Below, one piece after another: positions 44,152 to 54,276 of a stretch of 64,000 nt of DNA (the first letter of the stretch is position 1; each line of letters opens with the position of its first letter). The notes beneath the pieces were generated by a model. It saw only the letters and a list, made by a program, of their open reading frames with translations, was not told the DNA's origin and made no database searches. This DNA is from Cupriavidus sp. BIS7. GTDB lineage: Bacteria; Pseudomonadota; Gammaproteobacteria; Burkholderiales; Burkholderiaceae. The stretch covers positions 91,731 to 155,730 of the forward strand of contig NZ_ALOU01000016.1 in the NCBI RefSeq assembly GCF_000292345.1, given 5' to 3'. Position numbers and translations under genes: made by a program.

Positions 44152-44325
44152 AACAACTTGATCGGAAGATCGTGTCGCACCTGTGTCATGCACGGGATGC
44201 AACATGACTTTCCGGCAGTCCGCAAGGCGGCGCCGTAGCTATGACGGGATGGCGCTTGGGGTGGGCAACAGGACGCCGCTTCAGCTGGTGCTGTTGACAA
44301 CATTCCAGATAAGGCTGGCCGTATC

Positions 44326-44685
44326 TTGACTCTCGAAGCCTACTTCCCCGTCCTCATCTTCATCCTCTTTGGAGTCGTGCTCGGTGTAGCACTGATGTCC
44401 ATTGGTCGGATTCTCGGTCCCAATAAGCCTGACGCAGCGAAGCTGTCGCCGTACGAGTGCGGCTTCGAAGCATTCGAGGATGCGCGCATGAAGTTCGACG
44501 TGCGCTACTACCTCATCGCCATTCTCTTTATCCTGTTCGATCTCGAAACTGCCTTCCTGTTTCCGTGGGGCGTAGCCCTCAAGGACATCGGTTGGCCGGG
44601 ATTCATCGCCATGGGCGTGTTTCTGCTGGAATTCATCGTGGGCTTCGTCTACATCTGGAAAAAGGGCGCGCTCGATTGGGAGTGA
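44326..44685 (+). CDS. nuoA: NADH-quinone oxidoreductase subunit A
   Basis: Membrane subunit of complex I (119 residues, three helices). The sequence begins (M)[19 protein letters not shown] and has the family stretch [20 protein letters not shown] and FLFDLE-type [16 protein letters not shown]. The start is TTG at 44326: it gives the typical length and N-terminus and is preceded by AAGG about 12 bases upstream; no ATG fits. First gene of the fourteen-gene operon, 174 bases after tRNA-Leu, with no terminator between. Confidence 0.92.
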   Translation: MTLEAYFPVLIFILFGVVLGVALMSIGRILGPNKPDAAKLSPYECGFEAFEDARMKFDVRYYLIAILFILFDLETAFLFPWGVALKDIGWPGFIAMGVFLLEFIVGFVYIWKKGALDWE

Positions 44686-44691
44686 TGTGAA

Positions 44692-45174
44692 ATGGCAATC
44701 GAAGGCGTTCTCAACGAAGGCTTTGTCACGACGACCGCTGACAAGCTGATCAACTGGACCCGCACGGGTTCCCTGTGGCCCATGACGTTCGGTCTGGCCT
44801 GCTGTGCAGTGGAAATGATGCACGCCGGCGCCGCGCGTTACGACATGGACCGTTTCGGCGTGATCTTCCGCCCGTCGCCGCGTCAGTCCGACGTGATGAT
44901 CGTGGCCGGTACGCTGTGCAACAAGATGGCCCCCGCGCTGCGCAAGGTCTATGACCAGATGGCAGAGCCACGCTGGGTGATCTCGATGGGCTCGTGTGCC
45001 AACGGCGGCGGCTACTATCACTACTCGTATTCGGTGGTGCGTGGCTGCGACCGCATCGTGCCGGTCGACATCTATGTTCCGGGCTGCCCGCCGACAGCGG
45101 AAGCGCTGATCTATGGCGTGATCCAGCTCCAGAACAAGATCAAGCGTACCAACACCATCGCGCGCAAGGGCTGA
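44692..45174 (+). CDS. nuoB: NADH-quinone oxidoreductase subunit B
   Basis: Peripheral subunit (160 residues) binding the terminal [4Fe-4S] cluster N2 that reduces quinone. Cluster Cys are in [19 protein letters not shown] and [10 protein letters not shown]. The N-terminal segment ([19 protein letters not shown]) lines the quinone site. It begins six bases after the nuoA stop. Length is typical of betaproteobacteria. Confidence 0.97.
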   Translation: MAIEGVLNEGFVTTTADKLINWTRTGSLWPMTFGLACCAVEMMHAGAARYDMDRFGVIFRPSPRQSDVMIVAGTLCNKMAPALRKVYDQMAEPRWVISMGSCANGGGYYHYSYSVVRGCDRIVPVDIYVPGCPPTAEALIYGVIQLQNKIKRTNTIARKG

Positions 45175-45175
45175 C

Positions 45176-45775
45176 ATGGCGAACCTGGATACCCTCAAGG
45201 CTGCGCTCGAGAAAGTCCTCGGCAAGCGCGTCCAGAATCTGATCGAGGCCACCGGCGAGCTGACGCTGATCGTCAAGGCTGACGATTACCTCGAAGTCGC
45301 GCGCCTGCTGCGCGACGATCCCTCGCTGCGTTTCGAACAACTCCTCGACCTGTGCGGCGTGGATTATTCCGACTACGGCGATGGCACCTGGGACGGCCCG
45401 CGTTTCGCCGCTGTCTCGCAACTGCTGTCGGTCACGCACAACTGGCGTCTGCGCCTGCGTGCATTTGCGCCGGACGATGATTTCCCGGTGCTCCCGTCGG
45501 TCCTCAATATCTGGAACTCGGTGAACTGGTTCGAGCGCGAAGCGTTCGACTTCTACGGCATCGTGTTTGAAGGCCACCCGGACCTGCGCCGAATCCTGAC
45601 TGACTACGGTTTTGTCGGCCATCCGTTCCGCAAGGATTTCCCAGTCTCGGGCTACGTCGAAATGCGTTACGACCCGGAACAGAAGCGGGTCATCTACCAG
45701 CCGGTGACGATCGATCCGCGCGAAATCACGCCGCGCGTGATTCGCGAGGAAAACTACGGCGGCACGCAGCACTGA
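45176..45775 (+). CDS. nuoC: NADH-quinone oxidoreductase subunit C
   Basis: Peripheral arm subunit (199 residues, 30 kDa family), separate from NuoD unlike the E. coli NuoCD fusion. The family signature is near 115: [20 protein letters not shown], followed by [23 protein letters not shown]. It starts one base after the nuoB stop, showing tight coupling. Confidence 0.97.
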   Translation: MANLDTLKAALEKVLGKRVQNLIEATGELTLIVKADDYLEVARLLRDDPSLRFEQLLDLCGVDYSDYGDGTWDGPRFAAVSQLLSVTHNWRLRLRAFAPDDDFPVLPSVLNIWNSVNWFEREAFDFYGIVFEGHPDLRRILTDYGFVGHPFRKDFPVSGYVEMRYDPEQKRVIYQPVTIDPREITPRVIREENYGGTQH

Positions 45776-45785
45776 GAACCGCGTC

Positions 45786-47039
45786 ATGGCAGATATCAAG
45801 AACTACACCCTCAACTTCGGTCCCCAACACCCGGCAGCCCACGGCGTGCTGCGTCTGGTGCTTGAACTGGACGGCGAAGTCATTCAGCGTGCCGATCCGC
45901 ACATCGGCCTGCTGCACCGTGCCACCGAAAAGCTGGCCGAGCAGAAGACCTGGATCCAGAGCGTCCCCTACATGGACCGTCTCGACTACGTGTCGATGAT
46001 GGTCAACGAACACGCGTACGTGATGGCGATCGAGCGCCTGCTTGGCCTCGAGGTGCCGATTCGCGCCCAGTACATTCGCGTGATGTTCGACGAAATCACC
46101 CGTCTGCTGAACCACCTGATGTGGATCGGCTCGCACGCGCTGGACGTGGGTGCGATGGCGGTGTTCCTCTACGCGTTCCGCGAGCGCGAGGACATGTTCG
46201 ACATGTACGAGGCGGTGTCGGGCGCACGCATGCACGCGGCCTACTATCGCCCGGGCGGCGTCTATCGCGACCTGCCTGACACGATGCCGCAATATCGCGC
46301 ATCGAAAGTCCACAACGAGAAAGCCATCAAGGTCATGAACGAAGCACGTTCGGGCTCGCTGCTGGACTTCATCGAGGACTTCACGAACCGTTTCCCGACC
46401 TATGTCGACGAATACGAGACGCTGCTGACCGATAACCGTATCTGGAAGCAACGTCTGGTAGATATCGGCGTGGTCAGCCCGGAGCGTGCGCTGCAGATGG
46501 GCTTTACCGGCCCGATGCTGCGTGGTTCGGGCATCGAGTGGGATCTGCGCAAGAAGCAGCCGTACGAGGTCTACGACAAGATGGACTTCGACATCCCCGT
46601 GGGCACGGCGGGCGACTGCTATTCGCGCTACCTGGTGCGTGTGGAAGAAATGCGCCAGTCGAACCGCATTATCAAGCAGTGCATTGACTGGCTGCGTCGC
46701 AACCCGGGCCCGGTGATCACCGAGAACCACAAGGTGGCGCCGCCGTCGCGCGTCGACATGAAGTCGAACATGGAAGAGCTGATTCACCACTTCAAGCTCT
46801 TCACCGAAGGTATGCACGTGCCGGCAGGCGAAGCCTACGCCGCAGTGGAACACCCGAAGGGCGAATTCGGCATCTATGCGATCTCGGATGGCGCGAACAA
46901 GCCGTACCGTCTGAAGATTCGTGCCCCGGGCTTTGCCCACCTGGCCGCGCTCGACGAAATGGCCAAGGGACACATGATTGCTGACGCGGTAACGATCATC
47001 GGCACGCAGGATATCGTGTTCGGCGAGATCGACCGCTAA
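45786..47039 (+). CDS. nuoD: NADH-quinone oxidoreductase subunit D
   Basis: 49-kDa subunit (417 residues) forming the quinone cavity with NuoB. Conserved parts include [14 protein letters not shown] near the N-terminus (His that contacts quinone), [12 protein letters not shown] and the C-terminal GSVNPIVGEID-like end, here [15 protein letters not shown]. It is ten bases from nuoC. A 212-base folded spacer separates it from nuoE, unusual for this compact operon. Confidence 0.97.
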   Translation: MADIKNYTLNFGPQHPAAHGVLRLVLELDGEVIQRADPHIGLLHRATEKLAEQKTWIQSVPYMDRLDYVSMMVNEHAYVMAIERLLGLEVPIRAQYIRVMFDEITRLLNHLMWIGSHALDVGAMAVFLYAFREREDMFDMYEAVSGARMHAAYYRPGGVYRDLPDTMPQYRASKVHNEKAIKVMNEARSGSLLDFIEDFTNRFPTYVDEYETLLTDNRIWKQRLVDIGVVSPERALQMGFTGPMLRGSGIEWDLRKKQPYEVYDKMDFDIPVGTAGDCYSRYLVRVEEMRQSNRIIKQCIDWLRRNPGPVITENHKVAPPSRVDMKSNMEELIHHFKLFTEGMHVPAGEAYAAVEHPKGEFGIYAISDGANKPYRLKIRAPGFAHLAALDEMAKGHMIADAVTIIGTQDIVFGEIDR

Positions 47040-47097
47040 GGGATACCGGAAGACGAGTATTCCGCCACAGGCCGTTGCCCGGACGACGATTCGGGCG

Positions 47098-47190
47098 TGT
47101 TCGGCCGGCCCCGGTAGTAACGGTGGCGGCAGGCGAATGCCTGCGACGGACCGGCAAGGGATGCGAGGAGCGTCCCGGGCCGGCAGAACA
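47098..47190 (+). other. Folded spacer between nuoD and nuoE
   Basis: Arms 47098-47111 and 47177-47190 pair over 14 positions with one mismatch. Within them, CCGGT (47111-47115) can pair with ACCGG (47150-47154), enclosing hairpin GCAGGC/GCCTGC (47129-47134 with 47139-47144). No T run follows, so it is not an obvious terminator. It may be an RNA processing or stability element; function is unknown. Confidence 0.5.
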
Positions 47191-47251
47191 TGGCAGCGAC
47201 GGCTGCAAACCAGCGAAGCCCTGCACGGCGCGGCTTCGCCGTATTACTGCA

Positions 47252-47758
47252 ATGACTATGCTATCAGCAGAAGCTCTCAAGGAAATCGATCGCGCGATCG
47301 CGAAGTATCCGGCCGACCAGAAGCAGTCGGCCGTGATGGCGGCACTCGCCGTGGCACAGGGCGAGGTGGGCTGGGTTTCCCCCGAAGTCATGCAGTTCGT
47401 TGCCAGCTACCTGGAAATGCCGCCCGTGTGGGTGGAAGAGGTGGCCACGTTCTACAACATGTATGACACCAAGCCGGTGGGCAAGCACAAGCTCGCCGTC
47501 TGTACCAACCTGCCGTGCGCGCTGTCTGGCGGCGAGCGGGCTGGCGAATACCTGAAGCGCAAGCTCGGGATCGACTATAACGAGACCACCGCGGACGGCT
47601 GCTTCACCCTCAAAGAGGGCGAGTGCATGGGCGCATGCGGCGACGCACCGGTGATGATCGTCAACAACACCCGCATGTGCAGCTTCATGAGCGACCAGAA
47701 GATCGACGCACTGGTCGACGAGCTCAAGTCCGAAGCCGCCGCCAAGGGGGACAAGTAA
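47252..47758 (+). CDS. nuoE: NADH-quinone oxidoreductase subunit E
   Basis: 24-kDa subunit (168 residues) with [2Fe-2S] cluster N1a. Thioredoxin-like fold with Cys in [11 protein letters not shown] and [11 protein letters not shown]. The N-terminal helix domain has [16 protein letters not shown]. The ATG at 47252 (or 47258) gives the normal N-terminus; the frame is open to 47075 but that part is the folded spacer. The Shine-Dalgarno is poor. nuoF follows at once. Confidence 0.95.
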   Translation: MTMLSAEALKEIDRAIAKYPADQKQSAVMAALAVAQGEVGWVSPEVMQFVASYLEMPPVWVEEVATFYNMYDTKPVGKHKLAVCTNLPCALSGGERAGEYLKRKLGIDYNETTADGCFTLKEGECMGACGDAPVMIVNNTRMCSFMSDQKIDALVDELKSEAAAKGDK

Positions 47759-47759
47759 C

Positions 47760-49055
47760 ATGACCTGTCTGCATGACCGTCACATCAAGCCGCTGATCCT
47801 GGCTGGCCTGGACGGCAAGAACTGGCACCTCGAAGACTACGTCAAGCGTGGCGGCTACAAGCAGCTTCGCCGCATTCTCGAGGAAAAGGTAACGCCCGAG
47901 CAGGTGATCGCCGACGTCAAGGCGTCGGGTCTGCGCGGCCGCGGCGGTGCAGGCTTCCCGACCGGCCTGAAGTGGAGCTTCATGCCGCGTGCGTTCCCGG
48001 GCCAGAAGTACCTGGTCTGCAACACGGACGAAGGCGAGCCGGGCACGTTCAAGGATCGCGACATCATCCGCTACAACCCGCATGCGCTGATCGAAGGCAT
48101 GGCCATCGGTGCGTACGCGATGGGCATCACCGTGGGCTACAACTACATCCACGGCGAGATCTGGAACGAATACAAGATCTTCGAGGAAGCCCTCGAAGAA
48201 GCGCGTCGCGCGGGCTTCCTGGGGGACAACATCCTGGGTTCGGGCTTCAACTTCCAGCTGCATGCCCACCACGGTTATGGCGCATACATCTGCGGCGAGG
48301 AAACCGCGCTGCTGGAGTCGCTGGAAGGCAAGAAGGGCCAGCCGCGCTTCAAGCCGCCTTTCCCGGCCAGCTTCGGCCTGTATGGCAAGCCCACCACGAT
48401 CAACAACACCGAGACGTTCGCCGCGGTGCCGTTCCTGCTGGAAGTCGGCCCCGAGAACTACCTGAAGATGGGCAAGCCGAACAACGGCGGCACCAAGATC
48501 TTCTCGATATCGGGCGATGTCGAGCGTCCGGGCAACTACGAAATCCCGCTGGGCACGCCGTTCGCAACGCTGCTGGACCTTGCAGGCGGCATGCGCGGCG
48601 GCAAGCGCATCAAGGCGGTGATCCCGGGTGGTTCGTCCGCACCGGTGGTGCCAGGTGAAATGATGATGGCGTCGGACATGGACTACGATTCGATCGCCAA
48701 GGCCGGCTCGATGCTGGGCTCGGGCGCCGTGATCGTCATGGACGAAACGCGCTGCATGGTGCGCTCGCTGTTGCGCCTGTCGTATTTCTACTTTGAAGAG
48801 TCGTGCGGCCAGTGCACGCCGTGCCGTGAAGGCACCGGCTGGCTCTATCGCATGGTGAATCGTATTGAACACGGAGAAGGCCGCCAGGAAGACCTGGACC
48901 TGCTCAACAACGTCGCGGAAAACATCATGGGTCGCACTATTTGTGCACTTGGTGATGCCGCGGCGATGCCGGTACGCGGCATGCTGAAGCACTACTGGAA
49001 AGAGTTCGAATATCACGTCGAACACAAGCAGTGCATGGTCCCGGCCCATTCCTGA
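47760..49055 (+). CDS. nuoF: NADH-quinone oxidoreductase subunit F
   Basis: 51-kDa subunit (431 residues) where NADH is oxidised: binds FMN and the [4Fe-4S] cluster N3. Motifs include [15 protein letters not shown] (FMN/NADH), [20 protein letters not shown] (NADH site) and [14 protein letters not shown] (cluster Cys), with a fourth Cys in [10 protein letters not shown]. It begins one base after the nuoE stop and is followed by nuoG. Confidence 0.97.
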   Translation: MTCLHDRHIKPLILAGLDGKNWHLEDYVKRGGYKQLRRILEEKVTPEQVIADVKASGLRGRGGAGFPTGLKWSFMPRAFPGQKYLVCNTDEGEPGTFKDRDIIRYNPHALIEGMAIGAYAMGITVGYNYIHGEIWNEYKIFEEALEEARRAGFLGDNILGSGFNFQLHAHHGYGAYICGEETALLESLEGKKGQPRFKPPFPASFGLYGKPTTINNTETFAAVPFLLEVGPENYLKMGKPNNGGTKIFSISGDVERPGNYEIPLGTPFATLLDLAGGMRGGKRIKAVIPGGSSAPVVPGEMMMASDMDYDSIAKAGSMLGSGAVIVMDETRCMVRSLLRLSYFYFEESCGQCTPCREGTGWLYRMVNRIEHGEGRQEDLDLLNNVAENIMGRTICALGDAAAMPVRGMLKHYWKEFEYHVEHKQCMVPAHS

Positions 49056-49068
49056 AGCGTGGCAGAAC

Positions 49069-51441
49069 ATGGTTGAACTCGAGATCGACGGCAAGAAGGT
49101 AGAGGTTGCGGAAGGCAGCCTCGTGATGGAAGCGGCCCGCAAGCTGGGCACGTACATCCCGCACTTCTGCTACCACCGCAAACTGTCCATCGCGGCGAAC
49201 TGCCGCATGTGCCTGGTCGAAGTGGAAAAGGCGCCCAAGGCGCTGCCCGCCTGCGCCACCCCGGTGACGCCCGGCATGAAGGTCTTCACGAACTCCGAAA
49301 AGGCCGTCAAGGCCCAGAAGTCCGTGATGGAATTCCTGCTGATCAATCACCCGCTCGACTGCCCGATCTGCGATCAGGGCGGCGAATGCCAGTTGCAGGA
49401 TCTGGCCGTGGGCTACGGTGCTTCGGAGTCGCGCTACAAGGAAGAGAAGCGCGTGGTGTTCCACAAGAACGTGGGCCCGCTGATCTCCATGGAGGAGATG
49501 ACGCGCTGCATCCACTGCACACGCTGCGTACGCTTTGGCCAGGAAGTGGCCGGCGTGATGGAGCTGGGCATGCTGGGCCGCGGCGAGCATTCGGAAATCA
49601 CGACGTTCGTCGGCCAGACCGTGGATTCGGAACTGTCCGGCAACATGATCGACCTGTGCCCGGTCGGCGCGCTGACCAGCAAGCCGTTCCGCTACTCGGC
49701 CCGTACGTGGGAACTGGCCCGCCGCAAGTCGGTGTCGTCGCACGACGGCCTGGGTGCCAACCTCGTGGTCCAGACCAAGAACCAGCGCGTGATGCGCGTG
49801 GTGCCGCTGGAGAACGAGGACGTCAACGAATGCTGGATCTCCGATAAGGACCGCTTCGCATACGAAGGCCTGAACAGTGCCGACCGTCTGACCCGCCCGA
49901 TGCTCAAGCAGGGTGGCGAATGGATGGAAACGGACTGGCAGACCGCGCTCGAATACGTGGCCAACGGTCTGGCAAGCATCAAGCGCGATCATGGCGCAGA
50001 CCAGATCGCCGCGCTTGCCAGCCCGCACAGCACGCTGGAAGAGCTGTTCCTGCTGGGCAAGCTCGTACGTGGCCTGGGCAGCGACAACGTCGACTTCCGC
50101 CTGCGTCAGACCGATTTCTCGGCCGCCGTAAAGGGTGCGCCGTGGCTTGGCATGCCGGTGGCCGACGTCACCACGCTGCAACGCGCGCTGGTGATCGGCT
50201 CCTCGCTGCGCAAGGATCATCCGCTGCTCGCTTCGCGCCTGCGTCAGGCCGTGAAGAAGGGCGCTCGCGTTGCCGTGATCGGCGCCGGCGGTGAAGACCT
50301 GCTGATGCCGGTTGCTGCGCGTATCGACGCCGCTCCGTCGGGCTGGACCGCCGCGCTGGCCGGTGTGGCCCGCGCCGTGGCCGCCGCCAAGGGCGTCGTT
50401 GCTCCTGCCGGTACCGATGGTTTCGATGGTGGCGAAGCCGCCAAGGCCGTGGCCGATGCGCTGCTGTCGGGCGAGCGCCGCGCGGTGTTCCTCGGCAACG
50501 AAGCCGTACGTCATCCGCAATTCTCGGCACTGCACGCACTGGCTCAATGGATCGCCACGGAAACGGGCGCCACGCTGGGCTTCCTGACCGAGGCTGCCAA
50601 CACGGTCGGCGGCCACGTCGCTGGCGCGTTGCCGCAGCAAGGTGGTGCCAATGCGCAGGCGATGTTCGACACGCCGCGCAAGGCATACATCGTGCTGAAC
50701 GCCGAAGCTGAGTTCGATACCGCCAACGCTCGCAAGGCTCTGGCCGCACTGGATCAGGCAGGTACCGTCGTGGTGCTGTCGCCGTTCCGTTCGGAAGCCG
50801 CACTGCAATACGCCGATGTGATTCTGCCGGTAACGCCGTACACCGAGACCGCCGGTACTTTCGTCAACGCCGAAGGCAAGCCGCAAAGCTTCAACGGCGT
50901 GGTCCGTGCACTGGGCGAATCGCGTCCGGGCTGGAAGGTGCTGCGCGTGCTGGGCAACCTGCTGGACGTGCCGGGCTTCGACTTCGATACGGCGGAAGCC
51001 GTGCGTGACGCCGCACTGGCCCGCCCGGTGGCCGAGCAACTGAACAACTCGACCGATGCCGCGATCCGCGTGACGGCTGCTGCCGCCAACGGTATCGAGC
51101 GCATCGCAGACGTGCCGATCTATCACGCCGACCCGATCGTGCGCCGCGCGGATTCGCTGCAGCTTACCGCCGCAGCGCGCCGTGCGATGCAGGTGTCGCT
51201 GTCGTCGGACCTGTTCGCCAAGCTGGGTGTCCAGGCTGGCGATCCGGTGCGTGTGACGCAGGACGGCGCCAGCGTGGTGCTGCCGGCTGCTCTCGAAGCG
51301 ACGCTGCCGGCCAACACCGTGCGCGTGCCGGCTGCCACCGAGGCCGCTGCCACGCTGGGCGCGCTGTTCGGCAACGTCTCCGTCGAGAAAGCCGTTGATC
51401 TGCCGGCTGGCAACAACGCCGCGGCAACGGCCACCGCATAA
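49069..51441 (+). CDS. nuoG: NADH-quinone oxidoreductase subunit G
   Basis: Largest peripheral subunit (790 residues), an electron wire. The N-terminal 2Fe-2S domain has CRMCLVEVEKAPK, followed by DCPICDQGGECQLQD and CIHCTRCVRFGQE for [4Fe-4S] clusters (N4, N5), with DLCPVGALTSKPF ending that part. A molybdopterin-oxidoreductase-like domain without Mo follows (about 225-690), and a small C-terminal beta domain (LQAGDPVRVTQDG-like). The Cys set fits the standard betaproteobacterial form; no N7 site is obvious. Confidence 0.96.
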   Translation: MVELEIDGKKVEVAEGSLVMEAARKLGTYIPHFCYHRKLSIAANCRMCLVEVEKAPKALPACATPVTPGMKVFTNSEKAVKAQKSVMEFLLINHPLDCPICDQGGECQLQDLAVGYGASESRYKEEKRVVFHKNVGPLISMEEMTRCIHCTRCVRFGQEVAGVMELGMLGRGEHSEITTFVGQTVDSELSGNMIDLCPVGALTSKPFRYSARTWELARRKSVSSHDGLGANLVVQTKNQRVMRVVPLENEDVNECWISDKDRFAYEGLNSADRLTRPMLKQGGEWMETDWQTALEYVANGLASIKRDHGADQIAALASPHSTLEELFLLGKLVRGLGSDNVDFRLRQTDFSAAVKGAPWLGMPVADVTTLQRALVIGSSLRKDHPLLASRLRQAVKKGARVAVIGAGGEDLLMPVAARIDAAPSGWTAALAGVARAVAAAKGVVAPAGTDGFDGGEAAKAVADALLSGERRAVFLGNEAVRHPQFSALHALAQWIATETGATLGFLTEAANTVGGHVAGALPQQGGANAQAMFDTPRKAYIVLNAEAEFDTANARKALAALDQAGTVVVLSPFRSEAALQYADVILPVTPYTETAGTFVNAEGKPQSFNGVVRALGESRPGWKVLRVLGNLLDVPGFDFDTAEAVRDAALARPVAEQLNNSTDAAIRVTAAAANGIERIADVPIYHADPIVRRADSLQLTAAARRAMQVSLSSDLFAKLGVQAGDPVRVTQDGASVVLPAALEATLPANTVRVPAATEAAATLGALFGNVSVEKAVDLPAGNNAAATATA

Positions 51442-51459
51442 GAAGAGCGAGAAAGCAAC

Positions 51460-52524
51460 ATGATCGATTGGATTACCTCGCAAGGCCACGGCATCTTCGG
51501 GATGTACTGGACGCCGCTGTGGATTCTCATCCGCGCCGTGCTCATCGTGGTGCCTGTGCTGCTGTGCGTGGCCTACCTGATTCTGTGGGAACGCAAGCTG
51601 ATCGGCTGGATGCACGTGCGTATCGGCCCGAACCGCGTGGGTCCGCTGGGCCTGCTGCAGCCGATTGCCGACGTGCTGAAGCTGCTGCTCAAGGAAGTCA
51701 TGTTCCCGTCGCAGATCAACCGGGGCATGTACCTGGTCGCTCCGCTGATGGTGCTGATGCCTGCCGTGGCGGTCTGGGCCGTGATTCCGTTCCAGGCCGA
51801 AGTGGTGATGGCCGACATCAATGCCGGTCTGCTCTACGTGATGGCGATCAGTTCGGTGGGTGTGTACGGCGTGATCCTGGCCGGCTGGGCCTCGAACTCG
51901 AAGTACGCGTTCATCGGCGCAATGCGTGCCGCGGCGCAGATGGTGTCGTATGAAATCGCCATGGGTTTTGCCCTGGTGACCGTGCTGATGGTTGCGGGCA
52001 GCCTGAACCTGTCGGCGATCGTGAACAGCCAGAACACCGGCTACTTCGCCAACATGGGTCTGAACATCCTGTCGTGGAACTGGCTTCCGCTGCTGCCGAT
52101 GTTCGTCGTGTACTTCATCTCGGGCGTGGCTGAAACCAACCGCCACCCGTTCGACGTGGTGGAAGGCGAGTCGGAAATCGTGGCCGGCCACATGATCGAA
52201 TACTCGGGCATGACGTTCGCGCTGTTCTTCCTGGCCGAATACATCAACATGATCATCATCTCGACGATGACCTCGCTGATGTTCCTCGGCGGCTGGGCGC
52301 CCCCGTTCTCGAGCGCGCTGACCAATGCGATCCCGGGCTTCTTCTGGCTGGTGATCAAGGTATTCCTGCTGCTGTCGGTTTTCATCTGGATTCGTGCTTC
52401 GTTCCCGCGTTACCGCTATGACCAGATCATGCGTCTGGGCTGGAAGATCTTCATTCCGCTGACCGTGGCATGGCTGATCATTGTGGCGATCTGGATCAAG
52501 TCGCCGTGGAACATCTGGCACTAA
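51460..52524 (+). CDS. nuoH: NADH-quinone oxidoreductase subunit H
   Basis: Membrane subunit (354 residues, about eight helices) at the entrance of the quinone channel. Conserved loops are [19 protein letters not shown] (about 43-61), [12 protein letters not shown] and [20 protein letters not shown], which includes acidic residues of the proton path. Starts 18 bases after nuoG. GC-rich codon usage like its neighbours. Confidence 0.97.
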   Translation: MIDWITSQGHGIFGMYWTPLWILIRAVLIVVPVLLCVAYLILWERKLIGWMHVRIGPNRVGPLGLLQPIADVLKLLLKEVMFPSQINRGMYLVAPLMVLMPAVAVWAVIPFQAEVVMADINAGLLYVMAISSVGVYGVILAGWASNSKYAFIGAMRAAAQMVSYEIAMGFALVTVLMVAGSLNLSAIVNSQNTGYFANMGLNILSWNWLPLLPMFVVYFISGVAETNRHPFDVVEGESEIVAGHMIEYSGMTFALFFLAEYINMIIISTMTSLMFLGGWAPPFSSALTNAIPGFFWLVIKVFLLLSVFIWIRASFPRYRYDQIMRLGWKIFIPLTVAWLIIVAIWIKSPWNIWH

Positions 52525-52595
52525 GAGGCCAGGCGACGGTGCGCCGCTGCCGAGGGCAGGGCGTACCGCGCGGAAATACTTAGGAAGCAATCGTC

Positions 52596-53087
52596 ATGCT
52601 GCTCGCCATCAAGGACTTCTTTAACAGCCTGCTCCTGAAGGAACTCTTCAAGGGCATGGCACTGACCGGCCGCTATCTCTTCGCGCGCAAGATCACTGTC
52701 CAGTTCCCGGAAGAGAAGACGCCGATGTCGCCGCGTTTCCGCGGCCTGCACGCACTGCGCCGCTACCCGAATGGGGAAGAGCGTTGCATCGCATGCAAGC
52801 TGTGCGAAGCGGTGTGCCCGGCCATGGCCATCACGATCGAATCGGACGTGCGTAACGACGGTACCCGTCGCACCACGCGCTACGACATCGATCTGACCAA
52901 GTGCATTTTCTGCGGCTTCTGCGAAGAGGCCTGCCCGGTTGACGCGATCGTCGAGACGCACATTCTCGAGTATCACGGCGAAAAGCGCGGTGACCTGTAC
53001 TTCACCAAGGACATGCTGCTGGCCGTTGGCGACCGCTACGAGCCGCAAATTGCCGCGGCCAAGGCTGCGGACGCGAAGTACCGCTAA
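52596..53087 (+). CDS. nuoI: NADH-quinone oxidoreductase subunit I
   Basis: Ferredoxin-like subunit (163 residues) with two [4Fe-4S] clusters N6a and N6b, bound by [12 protein letters not shown] and [12 protein letters not shown]. An amphipathic N-terminal helix (about 1-30) lies on the membrane. Length is normal. It is separated from nuoJ by 163 bases with hairpins. Confidence 0.97.
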   Translation: MLLAIKDFFNSLLLKELFKGMALTGRYLFARKITVQFPEEKTPMSPRFRGLHALRRYPNGEERCIACKLCEAVCPAMAITIESDVRNDGTRRTTRYDIDLTKCIFCGFCEEACPVDAIVETHILEYHGEKRGDLYFTKDMLLAVGDRYEPQIAAAKAADAKYR

Positions 53088-53128
53088 GCGTATAGAAGCA
53101 GGGCGGGGGCCGGGCGCGAACGACGCCT

Positions 53129-53214
53129 GGCTCCCGAAAGCGAATTTGAATCGGTCCCGCAAGGGACCAACAGAAGGATGCCGCAAGCATGCGCGGGCCA
53201 CCCCGGAGGGAGCC
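53129..53214 (+). other. Folded spacer between nuoI and nuoJ
   Basis: GGTCCC (53153-53158), GCAA loop, GGGACC (53163-53168) makes a GNRA-closed hairpin; GGCTCCC (53129-53135) can pair with GGGAGCC (53208-53214) around it. No T run is present. Purpose unknown; possibly RNA processing or stability within the operon. Confidence 0.45.
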
Positions 53215-53250
53215 TGTGCCGCACGGCCCAAAGAGGATCCGATAGGGACC

Positions 53251-53892
53251 ATGGAACTCACGACCACCATCTTCTATGTCTTTGCGTTGGTGCTGGTGCT
53301 GTCTGCACTGAAAGTCATCACGGCAAAGAATCCGGTGCATTCCGCACTGTTCCTCGTCCTGGCGTTCTTCACCGCCGCGGCGATCTGGATGATCATGAAG
53401 GCGGAGTTCCTCGCCATCCTGCTCGTGCTTGTCTACGTCGGCGCCGTGATGGTGCTGTTCCTGTTCGTCGTGATGATGATCGATATCGACGTCGAACACC
53501 TGCGACGCGATTTCTGGACATACGTGCCGATGGCCTCGATCGTTGGCGCGCTGATCATCGCCGAGATGGCCATCGTGCTCGTGCGCAATTTCATCGGCAC
53601 GACCAACGCCGCGCTGCCGGCAGGCGCGCAGGACCCGAACTACTCGAATACCGCTGCGCTGGGCAAGCTGATCTATACCGACTACATCTACGCGTTCGAA
53701 GTGGCCGGCATCATCCTGCTGGTTGCGATCGTCGCCGCTGTGGCGCTGACGCTGCGCCGCCGCAAGGACGTGAAGGCCCAGGACGTGGGCGCTCAGCTCC
53801 GCGTACGCCGCGACGAGCGCGTGCGCATGGTGAAAATGCCGGCCGAGGGCCGGGCCGAAGCGGATGCCGCGGCAGCCGCCAACAAGAACTAA
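53251..53892 (+). CDS. nuoJ: NADH-quinone oxidoreductase subunit J
   Basis: Antiporter-adjacent membrane subunit (213 residues). Five helices; the third contains the pi-bulge region with [17 protein letters not shown], and Glu/Asp residues of the E-channel lie close by. The C-terminal 50 residues are charged and Ala-rich. ATG at 53251 follows GATAGGGACC; the longer open frame upstream is the nuoI 3' end and spacer. nuoK follows after 17 bases. Confidence 0.96.
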   Translation: MELTTTIFYVFALVLVLSALKVITAKNPVHSALFLVLAFFTAAAIWMIMKAEFLAILLVLVYVGAVMVLFLFVVMMIDIDVEHLRRDFWTYVPMASIVGALIIAEMAIVLVRNFIGTTNAALPAGAQDPNYSNTAALGKLIYTDYIYAFEVAGIILLVAIVAAVALTLRRRKDVKAQDVGAQLRVRRDERVRMVKMPAEGRAEADAAAAANKN

Positions 53893-53909
53893 AGCCCGGA
53901 GAATTCGCT

Positions 53910-54215
53910 GTGCTCTCTCTCGCTCACTTCCTCGTGCTCGGTGCCATCCTGTTTGCGATCAGCATCGTTGGCATCTTCCTGAACCGCAAGAACGTGATCG
54001 TTCTGCTGATGGCCATCGAACTGATGCTGCTTGCGGTGAACATGAACTTCGTCGCCTTCTCGCATTACATGGGCGACCTGGCTGGTCAGGTTTTCGTTTT
54101 CTTCATCCTCACGGTGGCCGCCGCCGAGTCGGCAATTGGTCTGGCAATCCTGGTCGTGCTGTTCCGCAACCTGGACACGATCAACGTGGACGACATGGAT
54201 ACCCTCAAGGGCTGA
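53910..54215 (+). CDS. nuoK: NADH-quinone oxidoreductase subunit K
   Basis: Small membrane subunit (101 residues, three helices) of the proton path. Two conserved Glu are in [16 protein letters not shown] and [12 protein letters not shown]. The start is GTG at 53910, with GGAG nine bases upstream, giving (M)[14 protein letters not shown], the usual N-terminus. Its TGA is followed by 61 bases before nuoL. Confidence 0.94.
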   Translation: MLSLAHFLVLGAILFAISIVGIFLNRKNVIVLLMAIELMLLAVNMNFVAFSHYMGDLAGQVFVFFILTVAAAESAIGLAILVVLFRNLDTINVDDMDTLKG

Positions 54216-54276
54216 TTCATGACCAACTACGTAACGAACCAAGACTGCTCCCCGACCGCACACCAATAAGCGTCCT

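Noticed and set aside
44294..44299. TTGACA just before nuoA as its promoter
   Set aside because: The -10 position would fall at about 44317-44322 (GGCCGT), with no match and only a few bases from the start codon.
48937..52590. Very long - strand open frame (1217 codons) opposite nuoF-nuoI
   Set aside because: It is antisense to well-recognised nuo genes, is rich in His, Arg, Gln and Asp with no domain, and arises from high-GC codon bias.
54219..54269. Sixteen-codon frame between nuoK and nuoL
   Set aside because: No ribosome site stands out and no family is known; the gap is short.
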